NCBI RefSeq assembly: GCF_000718775.1
Contig: NZ_JOCB01000018.1
Span: 1-64,000, forward strand
Direction of reading: 5' to 3'
Source: Streptomyces sp. NRRL S-31
GTDB taxonomy: Bacteria > Actinomycetota > Actinomycetes > Streptomycetales > Streptomycetaceae
DNA: 64,000 bases
The first letter of the stretch is position 1. The number at the start of each line of letters is the position of its first letter. This document shows, piece after piece, positions 19,130 to 27,507 of the stretch. The position numbers and the translations under genes were made by a program. The notes below the pieces were generated by a model. That model was not told where the DNA came from. It made no database searches and saw only the letters and a program-made list of their open reading frames with translations.

Positions 19130-20101
19130 TCAGCCGGTGTGGTGCAGCCGCCAGCCCGCCCAGGCGGACTCGACCATCTCCCGTACCCCGCGCCGGGCCC
19201 GCCAGCCCAGGACCTCGGCGGCCCGCTCGGCCGACGCCACCGCGCGCGGCGCGTCCCCCGGACGGCGCCCCTCCACCACGGGCGCCCGGCGGTCCCCGGT
19301 GACCTCCCCGATGACCGAGATCAACTCGCGCACCGAGACCCCCTCGCCCCGGCCGATGTTCAGCGTCAGATCGCCCGGGACACCGCCGTCGGCCAGCAGC
19401 CGCGCCGCCGCCAGATGGGCCTCCGCGAGATCGGCGACGTGGATGTAGTCCCGTACGCAGGTGCCGTCCGGCGTCGGGTAGTCGTCCCCGAAGACGCGCG
19501 GGGCCTCGTCCCGCGTCAGCCGGTCGAAGACCATCGGCACGATGTTGAACACCCCGGTGTCCGCCAACTCCGGCGCCGCCGCCCCCGCCACGTTGAAATA
19601 GCGCAGACAGACCGTGGAGATCCCGTGCGCCCGCCCGGCCGCCCGCACCAGCCACTCCCCGGCCAGCTTGGTCTCGCCGTAGGGGTTCACCGGGGCGCAC
19701 GGGGTGTCCTCGGTGATCAGGTCCACGTCCGGGTTGCCGTACACCGCCGCCGACGACGAGAACAGCAGCCGGCCGACGCCCGCCTCCGCGACCGCGTCCA
19801 GCAGCGTGGCCAGACCGCCGACGTTCTCCCGGTAGTAGCGGGTGGGCCGGGCCACCGACTCCGCGACCTGCTTGCGCGCCGCGAGGTGGACGACGCCCGT
19901 CACGCCGTACTCCGCGAGGACCCGCTTCAGCAGCGGTCCGTCCAGTGTGGAGCCCTTCACGAGCGGCACCTCGGCCGGCAGCCGCGAGGGCACCGCGGCC
20001 GACAGGTCGTCCAGCGCCACGACGCTCTCCCCGGCGCCCGCCATGGCCCGTGCCACGTGCGCCCCGATGTATCCGGCTCCGCCGGTGATCAGCCACGTCA
20101 T
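19130..20101 (-). CDS. galE: NAD-dependent epimerase, UDP-glucose 4-epimerase (GalE) type
   Basis: A 323-aa extended short-chain dehydrogenase that probably interconverts UDP-glucose and UDP-galactose or a related pair. The N-terminal GGAGYIGAHVARAMAGAG binds NAD. The catalytic triad is present: Ser in LLFSSSAAVYGNP, and Tyr-x-x-x-Lys in NPYGETKLAGEW. VCLRYFNVAGAA and CVRDYIHVADLAEAH are GalE hallmarks. The ATG at 20101 opens on the NAD motif; the frame remains open upstream but only with low-complexity sequence. It is divergent from the glycerol-1-phosphate cluster at 20363, so its product could supply a sugar nucleotide to that pathway, although the neighbourhood is the only evidence. Typical GalE is about 330-340 aa, so this is slightly short but intact. 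Confidence 0.88.
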   Translation of the reverse strand: MTWLITGGAGYIGAHVARAMAGAGESVVALDDLSAAVPSRLPAEVPLVKGSTLDGPLLKRVLAEYGVTGVVHLAARKQVAESVARPTRYYRENVGGLATLLDAVAEAGVGRLLFSSSAAVYGNPDVDLITEDTPCAPVNPYGETKLAGEWLVRAAGRAHGISTVCLRYFNVAGAAAPELADTGVFNIVPMVFDRLTRDEAPRVFGDDYPTPDGTCVRDYIHVADLAEAHLAAARLLADGGVPGDLTLNIGRGEGVSVRELISVIGEVTGDRRAPVVEGRRPGDAPRAVASAERAAEVLGWRARRGVREMVESAWAGWRLHHTG

Positions 20102-20362
20102 GGTCGCCCACCCTATGCCGAGCCACCCCGTGTCCCGGTTGCCCGGGTCTGCCCCACGGGTTTGTGGGCCGGGCCCCGGATCACCGATGATGATCGCGGC
20201 AAAGGCGGGGGCAGCCCCCGTGGGCCGGGCCGTGAACGGCCGGTGAACACGGGCTCCGGCCCATCCGATAGCCTCTGCCGACATGCCGCCCGGGTGCCGC
20301 AGGCCAGGGCGCCCCACCACGCAGAAGCCCGGCGTCCGCGCGCGTCGGCACCCAGGGAGTGA

Positions 20363-22195
20363 ATGCGGTTGTCGACGGCCATCGTCACCGGTCAGCCGGT
20401 CCCCGGATCGTCACTGGAGAGCGATCTGCGGTCCCTCGGCTTCGAGGTGCGCGTGGCCGCCGACACCGCCGAGGCGCGGGCCCTGCTCGCCGCCGTGCCG
20501 GCCGACCGGCGCGTGGCCCTGGTCGACGCCCGCTTCGTCGGCCACCCGCACGCGCTGCGCCTCGGCCTGACCGACCCCCGCTTCCCGCTCGCCGCCGTGC
20601 CCGGTGCCGTCACCGCCCAGCCGGCCGCCCGGCAGGCGCTCACCGGCGCCGTGACCCGCGCCGCCGCCGAGGGCCCGGCCGCCGCCCCGGAGACCGCGGG
20701 CGGCGCCCCCGCGCTCGCCGTGGACAGCCTCGCCGATCGCGTCGTCACCGCCCTCGACGCCGACGGCACCGCGGTGCACCGGCCCGAGCTGGGCAGCCTG
20801 GTCGCCGCCGTCCCCGCCGACCCGCAGGCCCGCAACGAGGCCCGGCAGGCCGTCGCCGCCGTCGACGACGAGGCCGTCCGCCTGAGGTCGGCCGTGAAGT
20901 CCCGCGACGGCTTCTTCACCACGTTCTTCATCAGCCCCTACTCGCGCTACATCGCCCGCTGGTGCGCGCGCCGCGGCCTGACCCCGAACCAGGTCACCAC
21001 GGCCTCGCTGCTCACCGCGCTGATCGCGGCCGGCTGCGCGGCGACCGGCACCCGCGGCGGCTTCATCGCGGCCGGCGCACTGCTGATCGCCTCCTTCGTC
21101 CTGGACTGCACCGACGGCCAGCTCGCCCGCTACGCGCTGAAGTACTCCACCCTCGGCGCCTGGCTCGACGCCACCTTCGACCGGGCCAAGGAGTACGCCT
21201 ACTACGCGGGCCTCGCCCTCGGCGCGGCCCGCGGCGGCGACGACGTGTGGGCCCTCGCCCTCGGCGCGATGATCCTCCAGACCTGCCGGCACGTGGTCGA
21301 CTTCTCCTTCAACGAGGCCAACCACGACGCCAGCGCCAACACCAGCCCCACCGCCGCCCTCTCCGACAAGCTCGACAGCGTCGGCTGGACGGTCTGGCTG
21401 CGCCGCATGATCGTGCTGCCGATCGGCGAGCGCTGGGCGCTGATCGCGGTCCTCACCGCGGCCACGACCCCGCGGATCACCTTCTACGTCCTGCTCATCG
21501 GCTGCGCCTTCGCTGCCACCTACACCACGGCCGGCCGCGTGCTGCGCTCCGTGACCCGCCGGGCCCGGCGCACCGACCGGGCCGCGCGGGCACTCGCCGA
21601 CCTGGCCGACTCCGGGCCGCTCGCGACGGCGGTCGGACGGATCGCCCGGCGCGGCCTGCCCGGGCTCGCCGTGCCCGCCGCGGCCCTGCTGGGCGGCGCC
21701 GCGGTCGTCGCCTGCGCGGCGCTCACCGGCTTCGGCGGGTTCCTGCCGGTCGCCGGCGCCCTCGTGTACGTCCTCACCTCGGCCCTCGCCGTGGCCCGCC
21801 CCCTCAAGGGCGCCCTCGACTGGCTGGTCCCGCCCTTCTTCCGGGCCGCCGAGTACGGCACCGTGCTCGCCCTGGCCGGTAAAGCGGGGGTGAACGGAGC
21901 CCTTCCCGCCGCCTTCGGCCTGGTGGCCGCGGTCGCCTACCATCACTACGACACGGTGTACCGCATCCGCGGCGACGCCGGAGCGCCCCCGGCCTGGCTG
22001 GTGCGCGCCATCGGGGGGCACGAGGGACGGACGCTGCTGGTCACCGTCCTGGCCGCGGTGCTCACCGCCGCGCAGTTCAAGGTCGCGCTCACGGTGCTCG
22101 CCGTGGCCGTCGCCCTGCTGGTGCTCGTGGAGAGCATCCGCTTCTGGGTGTCCGCTGGGGCGCCCGCCGTACACGACGAAGGAGAAACCGCATGA
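20363..22195 (+). CDS. CDP-alcohol phosphotransferase fused to a C-terminal DUF5941-type membrane domain
   Basis: A 610-aa membrane protein in three parts. Residues 1-185 form a soluble alpha/beta-like region (VAADTAEARALL, VALVDARFVGHPHALRLGL) resembling a degenerate nucleotide-binding domain. Residues 190-400 are a CDP-alcohol phosphotransferase with every residue of the motif: Asp248, Asp251, Gly252, Ala255, Arg256, Gly265, Asp269 and Asp273. Residues 400-605 contain further helices and the PLKGALDWLVPPFFRAAEYGT...YHHYDTVYRIRG region that I associate with DUF5941. It would transfer an alcohol phosphate from a CDP donor to an acceptor at the membrane. The ATG at 20363 has AGGGAG only 3 bases away; a TTG at 20369 would be better spaced. 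It is the first gene of the cluster and overlaps the next by four bases. Confidence 0.85.
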   Translation: MRLSTAIVTGQPVPGSSLESDLRSLGFEVRVAADTAEARALLAAVPADRRVALVDARFVGHPHALRLGLTDPRFPLAAVPGAVTAQPAARQALTGAVTRAAAEGPAAAPETAGGAPALAVDSLADRVVTALDADGTAVHRPELGSLVAAVPADPQARNEARQAVAAVDDEAVRLRSAVKSRDGFFTTFFISPYSRYIARWCARRGLTPNQVTTASLLTALIAAGCAATGTRGGFIAAGALLIASFVLDCTDGQLARYALKYSTLGAWLDATFDRAKEYAYYAGLALGAARGGDDVWALALGAMILQTCRHVVDFSFNEANHDASANTSPTAALSDKLDSVGWTVWLRRMIVLPIGERWALIAVLTAATTPRITFYVLLIGCAFAATYTTAGRVLRSVTRRARRTDRAARALADLADSGPLATAVGRIARRGLPGLAVPAAALLGGAAVVACAALTGFGGFLPVAGALVYVLTSALAVARPLKGALDWLVPPFFRAAEYGTVLALAGKAGVNGALPAAFGLVAAVAYHHYDTVYRIRGDAGAPPAWLVRAIGGHEGRTLLVTVLAAVLTAAQFKVALTVLAVAVALLVLVESIRFWVSAGAPAVHDEGETA

Positions 22196-22944
22196 TCGGC
22201 CTCGTGCTCGCGGCCGGCGCCGGACGGCGCCTGCGCCCCTACACCGACGCCCTGCCCAAGGCGCTGGTGCCGGTGGGGCCCGCGGGCATAGAGGACTCGA
22301 TCACGGTGCTCGACCTCACCCTCGGCAACTTCGCCGAGATCGGGCTGACCGAGGTCGCGGTCATCGTCGGCTACCGCAAGGAGGCCGTGTACGAGCGCAA
22401 GGCGGCGCTGGAGGCCAAGTACGGCCTCAAGCTCACCCTCATCGACAACGACAAGGCCGAGGAGTGGAACAACGCCTACTCCCTGTGGTGCGGCCGTGAC
22501 GCCCTCAAGGACGGTGTGATCCTCGCCAACGGCGACACCGTCCACCCCGTCTCCGTCGAGCGCACCCTGCTGGCCGCGCGCGGCGAGGGCCGGAAGATCA
22601 TCCTCGCCCTGGACACGGTGAAGGACCTGGCCGACGAGGAGATGAAGGTCGTCGTCGACCCGCAGAAGGGCATGACGAGGATCACCAAGCTGATGGACCC
22701 GGCCGAGGCCACCGGCGAGTACATCGGCGTCACCCTGATCGAGGGCGACGCCGCTCCCGAGCTGGCCGACGCGCTGAGGACGGTCTGGGAGACCGACCCG
22801 CAGCAGTTCTACGAGCACGGCTACCAGGAACTGGTCAACCGCGGCTTCCGCATCGACGTGGCGCCGATCGGCGACGTCAAGTGGGTGGAGATCGACAACC
22901 ACGACGATCTCGCCCGTGGACGGGAGATCGCGTGCCAGTACTGA
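22192..22944 (+). CDS. NTP transferase family protein (sugar/polyol-phosphate nucleotidyltransferase)
   Basis: A 250-aa nucleotidyltransferase. The N-terminal LVLAAGAGRRLRPYTDALPKALVPVG is the nucleotide-binding loop with the signature (Gly-x-Gly-x-Arg, then Pro-Lys). NNAYSLWCGRDAL and VILANGDTVHP match the phosphocholine/polyol-phosphate cytidylyltransferase branch rather than glucose-1-phosphate thymidylyltransferases, and KWVEIDNHDDLARGREI is the common C-terminal ending of that branch. It would therefore activate a small alcohol phosphate, most likely with CTP, to feed the two CDP-alcohol phosphotransferases encoded on either side. The ATGA overlap with the preceding gene and a 13-bp overlap with the glycerol-1-phosphate dehydrogenase gene indicate coupled translation. 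Whether its substrate is sn-glycerol-1-phosphate is a hypothesis from context. Confidence 0.82.
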   Translation: MIGLVLAAGAGRRLRPYTDALPKALVPVGPAGIEDSITVLDLTLGNFAEIGLTEVAVIVGYRKEAVYERKAALEAKYGLKLTLIDNDKAEEWNNAYSLWCGRDALKDGVILANGDTVHPVSVERTLLAARGEGRKIILALDTVKDLADEEMKVVVDPQKGMTRITKLMDPAEATGEYIGVTLIEGDAAPELADALRTVWETDPQQFYEHGYQELVNRGFRIDVAPIGDVKWVEIDNHDDLARGREIACQY

Positions 22945-23993
22945 CCCGGCTGATCCCCTCGCCGGTCGTCGTGGACATCCGCCCGGGTGCCCTGGACGAC
23001 CTGGCCTGCGTACTCGCCGACGAGCGCATCTCGCAGTCGGGCCGGCTCGCCATCGCCGTCAGCGGCGGCTCCGGCGCCCGGCTGCGCCGGCGCATCGCCC
23101 CCACCCTGCCCGGCGCCACCTGGTACGAGGTCGGCGGCGGCACCATCGACGACGCGGTCCGGCTGGCGAGCGACATAAAGGCCGGCCACTACGACGCGGT
23201 CGTCGGCCTCGGCGGCGGGAAGATCATCGACTGCGCGAAGTTCGCGGCGGCCCGGGTCGGCCTGCCGCTGGTCGCCGTCGCCACCAACCTCGCCCACGAC
23301 GGCCTGTGCTCGCCGGTCGCCACCCTCGACAACGACGCGGGCCGCGGCTCGTACGGCGTGCCGAACCCGATCGCGGTCGTCATCGACCTGGGCGTGATCC
23401 GCGAGGCACCCATGCGGTTCGTGCGCTCCGGCATCGGTGACGCCATCTCCAACATCTCCGCCGTGGCGGACTGGGAGCTGGCCAACCGGGTCAACGGCGA
23501 GAGGATCGACGGCCTGGCCGCCGCCATGGCCCGGCAGGCCGGCGAGGCGGTGCTCAGGCACCCGGGCGGAGTCGGCGACGACGACTTCCTCCAGGTGCTG
23601 GCCGAGGCGTTGGTCCTCACCGGTATCGCCATGTCCGTGTCGGGCGACTCCCGCCCGTCCTCCGGCGCCTGCCACGAGATCAACCACGCCTTCGACCTGC
23701 TCTACCCCAAGCGCGCCGCCGCCCACGGCGAGCAGTGCGGCCTCGGCGCCGCCTTCGCGATGTACCTGCGCGGCGCCCACGAGGAGTCGGCATACATGGC
23801 CGAGGTGCTGCGCCGGCACGGGCTCCCGGTGCTGCCGGAGGAGATCGGCTTCACGGTGGACGAGTTCGTCCGCGCGGTGGAGTTCGCCCCGGAGACCCGC
23901 CCCGGCCGCTACACGATCCTCGAAGACCTCGACCTCAAGACGAACCAGATCAAGGACATCTACGCCGACTATGTCAAGGCCATCGGTAGCTGA
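22932..23993 (+). CDS. sn-glycerol-1-phosphate dehydrogenase family protein (iron-containing alcohol dehydrogenase fold)
   Basis: A 353-aa enzyme of the archaeal G1PDH/AraM family, predicted to reduce dihydroxyacetone phosphate to sn-glycerol-1-phosphate with NAD(P)H. The cofactor site is VVGLGGGKIIDCAKFAA followed by VAVATNLAHDGLCSPVATLDN. The metal and substrate region shows GIGDAISNISAVADWELA, SRPSSGACHEINHAFD (two His) and AAHGEQCGLGA (His), the pattern that separates G1PDH from glycerol dehydrogenase GldA. The GTG at 22932 has GGGAG five bases upstream and lies inside the end of the previous gene; the frame is open further upstream only as overlap. The next gene begins 23 bp before its stop. 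G1P is the archaeal lipid enantiomer and is rare in bacteria, which makes this gene the key to the cluster. Confidence 0.85.
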   Translation: MPVLTRLIPSPVVVDIRPGALDDLACVLADERISQSGRLAIAVSGGSGARLRRRIAPTLPGATWYEVGGGTIDDAVRLASDIKAGHYDAVVGLGGGKIIDCAKFAAARVGLPLVAVATNLAHDGLCSPVATLDNDAGRGSYGVPNPIAVVIDLGVIREAPMRFVRSGIGDAISNISAVADWELANRVNGERIDGLAAAMARQAGEAVLRHPGGVGDDDFLQVLAEALVLTGIAMSVSGDSRPSSGACHEINHAFDLLYPKRAAAHGEQCGLGAAFAMYLRGAHEESAYMAEVLRRHGLPVLPEEIGFTVDEFVRAVEFAPETRPGRYTILEDLDLKTNQIKDIYADYVKAIGS

Positions 23994-24750
23994 ACTCCGT
24001 CCGGTCGTCCACCCCGCGGGGGTGAAGGACCGGCGCAGCGGTGAGCACTGGGCGGGACGCCTCTACATGCGCGAGGTGTCCCTGCGCGTCGACCGCTACC
24101 TGGTGAACACCAGGGTCACGCCCAACCAGCTCACGTACCTGATGACCGTCTGCGGCGTGCTCGCGGCCCCGGCCCTGCTGGTGCCGGGGATCGCGGGCGC
24201 GGTGCTCGGCGTGGTCGCCACCCAGCTGTACCTGCTGCTCGACTGCGTCGACGGCGAGGTCGCCCGCTGGAAGAAGCAGTACTCGCTGAACGGCGTCTAC
24301 CTGGACCGGGTCGGCGCCTACCTCACCGACGCGGCCGTGCTGGTCGGCCTCGGCCTGCGCGCCGCCGACCTGTGGGGCAGCGGCCGCATCGACTGGCTGT
24401 GGGCCTTCCTCGGCACCCTCGCCGCGCTGGGCGCCATCCTGATCAAGGCCGAGACCGACCTGGTCGGCGTCGCCCGCCACCAGGCCGGCAAGCCCCCGGT
24501 GCAGGAGGCTGCGGCGGAGCCGCGCTCCTCGGGCATGGCGCTGGCCCGGCGGGCCGCCGCCGCGCTGAAGTTCCACCGGCTGATCCTCGGCATCGAGGCC
24601 GCGCTGCTCATCCTGGTCCTCGCGATCGTCGACCAGGTCCGCGGCGACCTGTTCTTCACCCGCCTCGGCACGGCCGTCCTGGCCGGCATCGCCCTGCTCC
24701 AGACGCTGCTGCACCTGGTGTCGATCCTCGCGTCGAGCAGGCTGAAGTGA
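23971..24750 (+). CDS. CDP-alcohol phosphatidyltransferase-family membrane protein with an altered catalytic motif
   Basis: A 259-aa protein with about six membrane helices and the CDP-alcohol phosphotransferase signature near residues 91-120: Asp91, Asp94, Gly95, Ala98, Arg99, Gly108 and Asp112 are in place. The position of the fourth aspartate (residue 116), the presumed catalytic base, is Ala; the next Asp is residue 120. It may therefore be a divergent transferase using another base, or a binding partner of the first phosphotransferase. The ATG at 23971 lies inside the dehydrogenase gene and is the only reasonable start before the conserved SGEHWAGRLYMREVSLRVDRY segment. It shares a GTGA overlap with the glycosyltransferase gene downstream. 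Its donor and acceptor are unknown. Confidence 0.8.
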   Translation: MSRPSVAELRPVVHPAGVKDRRSGEHWAGRLYMREVSLRVDRYLVNTRVTPNQLTYLMTVCGVLAAPALLVPGIAGAVLGVVATQLYLLLDCVDGEVARWKKQYSLNGVYLDRVGAYLTDAAVLVGLGLRAADLWGSGRIDWLWAFLGTLAALGAILIKAETDLVGVARHQAGKPPVQEAAAEPRSSGMALARRAAAALKFHRLILGIEAALLILVLAIVDQVRGDLFFTRLGTAVLAGIALLQTLLHLVSILASSRLK

Positions 24751-25631
24751 GCACGGCCATGCGCGTCGGCGCCGTCATCATCACCATGGGCAACCGGCCC
24801 GAGGAACTGCGTGCCCTGCTCGACTCGGTCGCGGGGCAGGACGGCGACCCGGTCGAGGTGGTCGTCGTCGGCAACGGCTCGCCCGTCCCGGACGTCCCGG
24901 AGGGCGTGCGGACCATCGAGCTGCCCGAGAACCTGGGCATCCCCGGCGGACGCAACGTCGGCATCGAGGCGTTCGGGCCCGGTGGCCGCGATGTCGACAT
25001 ATTGCTCTTCCTCGACGACGACGGCCTGCTCGCCCGCCACGACACCGCCGAGCTGTGCCGCGCGGCCTTCGCCGCCGACCCCGAGCTGGGCATCGTCAGC
25101 TTCCGCATCGCCGACCCGGACACCGGCGAGACCCAGCGCCGGCACGTCCCCCGGCTGCGCGCGTCGGACCCGATGCGCTCCTCGCGCGTCACCACCTTCC
25201 TCGGCGGCGCCAACGCCGTCCGCACCCGGGTCTTCGCGGAAGTCGGCGGGCTGCCGGACGCATTCTTCTACGCGCACGAGGAAACCGACCTGGCATGGCG
25301 GGCCCTCGACGCGGGCTGGATGATCGACTACCGGTCCGACATGGTGCTGTACCACCCCACGACCGCGCCCTCCAGGCACGCGGTCTACCACCGCATGGTC
25401 GCCCGCAACCGGGTCTGGCTCGCCCGCCGCAACCTCCCCGCCCCGCTGATCCCGGTCTACCTCGGGGTCTGGCTGCTGCTCACCCTGGCGCGCCGCCCCT
25501 CCCGGACGGCCCTGCGGGCCTGGTTCGGCGGCTTCCGGGAGGGCTGGACCGCGCCCTGCGGTCCCCGCCGCCCGATGCGCTGGCGTACGGTGTGGCGGCT
25601 CACCCGGCTGGGCCGTCCGCCGGTCATCTGA
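24747..25631 (+). CDS. Family 2 glycosyltransferase (GT-A fold)
   Basis: A 294-aa inverting glycosyltransferase. The N-terminal strand VGAVIITMGNRPEELRALLDSV leads to ENLGIPGGRNVGIEAFG and the metal-binding DxD-type LLFLDDDGLLARHD. FLGGANAVRTRVFAEVGGLPDAFFYAHEETDLAWRALDAGW contains the acceptor-side Glu-Glu-Thr-Asp motif seen in rhamnosyl- and galactofuranosyl-type transferases. A hydrophobic patch (LIPVYLGVWLLLTLA) near residue 240 suggests membrane association. The GTG start overlaps the previous stop. It would add a sugar from a nucleotide donor to the lipid or glycan made by the cluster; donor identity is not predictable. A 129-bp gap with a small repeat separates it from the exporter genes. 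Confidence 0.88.
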   Translation: MSTAMRVGAVIITMGNRPEELRALLDSVAGQDGDPVEVVVVGNGSPVPDVPEGVRTIELPENLGIPGGRNVGIEAFGPGGRDVDILLFLDDDGLLARHDTAELCRAAFAADPELGIVSFRIADPDTGETQRRHVPRLRASDPMRSSRVTTFLGGANAVRTRVFAEVGGLPDAFFYAHEETDLAWRALDAGWMIDYRSDMVLYHPTTAPSRHAVYHRMVARNRVWLARRNLPAPLIPVYLGVWLLLTLARRPSRTALRAWFGGFREGWTAPCGPRRPMRWRTVWRLTRLGRPPVI

Positions 25632-25679
25632 CAAGCTCGTCCCCGACGGGCCCGTGCCCGCGCGGACGGACCGGACGGC

Positions 25680-25718
25680 GCACGCGCACGGACGCACCGC
25701 ACGCGCACGGACGCACCG
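25680..25718. repeat. Short direct repeat (two copies, 19-bp period)
   Basis: GCACGCGCACGGACGCACCG occurs at 25680-25699 and again at 25699-25718, between the glycosyltransferase and ABC permease genes. No function is apparent; it may be simple slippage in a GC-rich spacer. Confidence 0.7.
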
Positions 25719-25760
25719 GACGACGCACCCGAACGAACCCGAAGACGAAAGTATCCACCT

Positions 25761-26690
25761 GTGAGTGAGACCACGCACGACGGCACGGTCGCGGTGACCG
25801 CGGCGCCGTCGCCCGACGCGGGACTGACGGCGGCCGACCTGGCCGCGAAGTACGGGCTCTCGGTGAGCGGCGCCCGGCCCTCGCTCGTGGAGTACGTCCG
25901 GCAGCTGTGGGGGCGCCGCCACTTCATCCTGGCCTTCTCCCAGGCGAAGCTGACCGCCCAGTACAGCCAGGCCAAGCTCGGCCAGCTCTGGCAGGTGGCC
26001 ACACCGCTGCTGAACGCGGCCGTGTACTTCTTCATCTTCGGGCTGATCCTGCACGCCAGCCGCGGCATGTCGCAGGACGTCTACATCCCGTTCCTGGTGA
26101 CCGGTGTCTTCGTGTTCACCTTCACCCAGAGTTCGGTGATGTCGGGCGTGCGCGCCATCTCCGGCAACCTCGGCCTGGTGCGGGCCCTGCACTTCCCGCG
26201 CGCCGCCCTGCCGGTCTCCTTCTCGCTCCAGCAGCTCCAGCAGCTGCTGTTCTCGATGCTGGTGCTGTTCGTCGTGGCCATCGGCTTCGGCAGCTACCCG
26301 GGGCCGTCCTGGCTGCTGATCGTGCCGGTGCTGGTGCTCCAGTTCCTGTTCAACACCGGGCTCGCGCTGATCGTGGCCCGCATGGGCGCCAAGACGCCGG
26401 ATCTCGCGCAGCTGATGCCGTTCCTGCTGCGCACCTGGATGTACACCTCCGGCGTCATGTTCTCGATCAACAAGATGCTGGAGGGGCGTCCCGAGTGGAT
26501 CGTCCGGCTGCTCCAGGTCAACCCGGCGGCCGTCTACATGGACCTGATGCGCTTCGCCCTGATCGACGGCTACGGTGCCGCCAACCTGCCGCCGCACGTG
26601 TGGGCCATCGCCCTGTTCTGGGCCGTGGCCGTCTTCGCCGGTGGCTTCGTGTACTTCTGGAAGGCTGAGGAGCGGTACGGCCGTGGCTGA
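25761..26690 (+). CDS. ABC-2 type exporter, membrane subunit (Wzm/TagG-like)
   Basis: A 309-aa permease with a cytoplasmic N-terminus of about 70 residues and six hydrophobic segments. The sequence RHFILAFSQAKLTAQYSQAKLGQLWQVATPLLNAAVYFFIFG matches the family of polysaccharide and teichoic-acid exporters, in which an amphipathic helix precedes TM1. LLRTWMYTSGVMFSINKML and LQVNPAAVYMDLMRFALI are the usual re-entrant C-terminal segments. It forms a transporter with the ATPase whose GTG start lies 8 bp before this stop. It should move a lipid-linked product of the preceding genes across the cytoplasmic membrane. The GTG at 25761 precedes the first conserved block by about 35 residues of variable sequence. 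Confidence 0.9.
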   Translation: MSETTHDGTVAVTAAPSPDAGLTAADLAAKYGLSVSGARPSLVEYVRQLWGRRHFILAFSQAKLTAQYSQAKLGQLWQVATPLLNAAVYFFIFGLILHASRGMSQDVYIPFLVTGVFVFTFTQSSVMSGVRAISGNLGLVRALHFPRAALPVSFSLQQLQQLLFSMLVLFVVAIGFGSYPGPSWLLIVPVLVLQFLFNTGLALIVARMGAKTPDLAQLMPFLLRTWMYTSGVMFSINKMLEGRPEWIVRLLQVNPAAVYMDLMRFALIDGYGAANLPPHVWAIALFWAVAVFAGGFVYFWKAEERYGRG

Positions 26691-27462
26691 GCGGAACACC
26701 CAGGACCAGCGCCCGACGGTCATCGCGGACGAGCTGCACATCGTCTACCGGGTCAACGGCGCCAAGACCGGCAAGGGCAGCGCGACAGCGGCCCTGAGCC
26801 GCATCCTCAAGCGCGGCGAGGAGCGGGGCGTGCGCAAGGTGCACGCCGTGCGCGGCGTGTCCTTCGTGGCCTACCGCGGCGAGGCCATCGGCCTGATCGG
26901 CTCCAACGGCTCCGGCAAGTCGACCCTGCTGCGCGCCATCGCCGGCCTGCTGCCCGCGGAGAAGGGCAAGGTCTTCACCGACGGCCAGCCGTCGCTGCTG
27001 GGCGTCAACGCGGCCCTGATGAACGACCTCACGGGCGAGCGGAACGTCATCCTCGGCGGGCTCGCCATGGGCATGTCCCGGGAGCAGATCAAGGAGCGCT
27101 ACCAGGACATCGTGGACTTCTCGGGCATCAACGAGAAGGGCGACTTCATCACGCTGCCGATGCGCACCTACTCCTCCGGTATGGCGGCCCGGCTGCGTTT
27201 CTCCATCGCCGCCGCCAAGGACCACGACGTCCTGATGATCGACGAGGCGCTGGCCACCGGCGACCGGAAGTTCCAGAAGCGTTCCGAGGAGCGGATCCGG
27301 GAACTGCGCAAAGAGGCCGGAACGGTCTTTCTGGTCAGTCACAACAACAAGTCGATCCGCGACACCTGCAACCGCGTGCTGTGGCTGGAGCGCGGTGAGC
27401 TGCGGATGGACGGACCCACCGACGAGGTTCTCAAGGAGTACGAGAAGTTCACGGGCAGGTGA
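26683..27462 (+). CDS. ABC-2 type exporter, ATPase subunit (Wzt/TagH-like)
   Basis: A 259-aa ATPase. Walker A is GLIGSNGSGKSTLLRAIAG (about 67-85). The signature region is TYSSGMAARLRFSIA, the SSGM form typical of Wzt/TagH rather than LSGGQ, and Walker B is DVLMIDEALATGD. The switch His is in VFLVSHNNKS. The N-terminal segment preceding Walker A carries the long KTGKGSATAALSRILKRGEERGVRKVHAVRGVSF insertion seen in teichoic-acid and O-antigen exporters. There is no C-terminal carbohydrate-binding extension, so termination of a polymer by this subunit is unlikely. The GTG start at 26683 overlaps the permease stop. It is the last gene of the cluster, followed 12 bp later by a very strong hairpin. 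Confidence 0.92.
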   Translation: MAERNTQDQRPTVIADELHIVYRVNGAKTGKGSATAALSRILKRGEERGVRKVHAVRGVSFVAYRGEAIGLIGSNGSGKSTLLRAIAGLLPAEKGKVFTDGQPSLLGVNAALMNDLTGERNVILGGLAMGMSREQIKERYQDIVDFSGINEKGDFITLPMRTYSSGMAARLRFSIAAAKDHDVLMIDEALATGDRKFQKRSEERIRELRKEAGTVFLVSHNNKSIRDTCNRVLWLERGELRMDGPTDEVLKEYEKFTGR

Positions 27463-27474
27463 CCCGTTTCGGCC

Positions 27475-27507
27475 AGGGCCCCGCCGGAATTCGTCCGGCG
27501 GGGCCCT
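27475..27507 (+). terminator. Strong terminator ending the glycerol-1-phosphate/exporter cluster
   Basis: A perfect 14-bp stem (AGGGCCCCGCCGGA at 27475-27488, complement at 27494-27507) closes a 5-base loop ATTCG. It separates the exporter genes from the hopanoid operon, so the latter must have its own promoter. Confidence 0.85.
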
